This document shows, one piece after another, positions 5,173 to 5,757 of a stretch of 5,757 nt of DNA. Position numbers and translations under genes: made by a program. Below the pieces are notes generated by a model. It saw only the letters and a list, made by a program, of their open reading frames with translations. It ran no database searches and was not told the origin of the DNA. Origin of the DNA: Pseudomonadota bacterium (GTDB taxonomy: Bacteria > Pseudomonadota > Alphaproteobacteria > Sphingomonadales > Sphingomonadaceae); contig JAEWJQ010000236.1 of assembly GCA_023386515.1 (NCBI GenBank), forward strand, positions 1-5,757, in the 5' to 3' direction. Within the stretch, counting starts at the first letter, position 1. Every line of letters starts with the position of its first letter.

Positions 5173-5757
5173 ATGCAGACGATCCGCTTCCCCGACGGCA
5201 CCACCATTCCCGCACTCGGCCAGGGCAGCTGGATGATGGCCGAGGACCCCGCGCGCCGCGGCGATGAGATTGCCGCGCTGCGCGAGGGTGTCGCACTCGG
5301 CATGACGCTGATCGACACGGCCGAAATGTACGCTGACGGCGAGTCCGAACGGCTGGTCGGAGAGGCGATCCACGGCCTGCGCGACGAAGTCTTCCTCGTC
5401 AGCAAGGCCTATCCACAGAATGCGTCGCGCGATCGCCTGCCCCGCGCCTGCGAGGCTAGCCTGGCCCGGCTCGGCACGGACCACATCGACCTGTACCTGC
5501 TGCACTGGCGCGGGCGCGTACCGCTGGCCGAGACGGTGGAGGCCATGGAGCGGCTGGTCGCGGCCGGCAAGATCCGCCGCTGGGGCGTCAGCAATCTCGA
5601 CACGGACGACATGGCCGAACTGATGGCTGCCGGCGGCAGCGGCTGCCAGACCGACCAGATCCTCTACAATCTTACCCGCCGCGGACCCGAGCATGACCTG
5701 ATCCCGTGGCTGACGCAGCGACACATCCCGGTCATGGCCTACAGCCCCGTCGAGCAG
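5173..5757 (+). CDS. Aldo/keto reductase, N-terminal part (cut by window edge)
   Basis: The frame is open from ATG 5173 to the right edge (195 residues, no stop), about 70% of the usual 270-280 residues. It starts [18 protein letters not shown], the normal first strand of this family, and carries the AKR catalytic tetrad: D48 and Y53 ([14 protein letters not shown]), K78 (FLVSKAYP) and H111 (DLYLLHW). Further family blocks are [10 protein letters not shown] (132-141) and the cofactor-side PVMAYSP near the edge. Members fold as an (alpha/beta)8 barrel and reduce aldehydes or ketones with NADPH. ATG 5137 is in frame and would add 12 residues ([12 protein letters not shown]), but these do not look like the family. 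GAGGG (5167-5171) before ATG 5173 is very close, so the exact start is less certain than the identity. It follows the SDR gene by 54 bases on the same strand, without a terminator. Confidence 0.9.
   Translation, partial: MQTIRFPDGTTIPALGQGSWMMAEDPARRGDEIAALREGVALGMTLIDTAEMYADGESERLVGEAIHGLRDEVFLVSKAYPQNASRDRLPRACEASLARLGTDHIDLYLLHWRGRVPLAETVEAMERLVAAGKIRRWGVSNLDTDDMAELMAAGGSGCQTDQILYNLTRRGPEHDLIPWLTQRHIPVMAYSPVEQ

Noticed and set aside
4750..5724. 324-codon open frame on the minus strand opposite the SDR and aldo/keto reductase genes
   Set aside because: Both opposite-strand proteins have complete catalytic motifs. This frame spans two genes and has no family signature.

Overview
This 5757-base window is GC-rich bacterial DNA. 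Coding bias is strong: long spurious open frames lie antisense to every real gene. The protein styles fit an alphaproteobacterium, and the redox genes and small ArsR-type regulator look most like a sphingomonad (Sphingomonas or a relative). The taxonomic call is inference from gene style, not from a marker gene. There are six protein genes, no RNA genes, no mobile elements and no CRISPR array.

Left two thirds (1-3795, minus strand) is a chemotaxis-type signalling operon. Read in its own direction it holds a soluble methyl-accepting receptor (GTG start at 3795), then an adaptor made of three CheW domains (1841-261), then the receiver domain of CheB, cut by the left edge (250-1). Gaps are 28 and 10 bases, and the cheB ribosome site overlaps the adaptor's stop codon, so the three genes are probably made together. 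The receptor has no membrane segment and no recognisable sensor domain. It carries two complete MCP signalling hairpins in tandem with tips exactly 300 residues apart, the layout of the DosM receptor of Vibrio cholerae, which stabilises cytoplasmic two-layer receptor arrays. A two-tipped receptor beside a three-domain adaptor suggests a multivalent soluble array. CheA, CheR and the rest are not in view and may lie beyond the left edge.

Between 3796 and 3891 is a short AT-richer leader with a possible promoter for the receptor operon and small hairpins at the end of the upstream gene.

Right third (3892-5757) is a separate unit: an ArsR-family repressor on the minus strand, divergent from a short-chain dehydrogenase/reductase and an aldo/keto reductase (cut by the right edge) on the plus strand. 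The 108-base divergent spacer contains a perfect TAGTTC-N9-GAACTA inverted repeat, the likely operator. The layout suggests a regulator controlling two oxidoreductases that act on carbonyl or xenobiotic compounds; the inducer is unknown, but three closely spaced cysteines ahead of the HTH hint at thiol or electrophile sensing.
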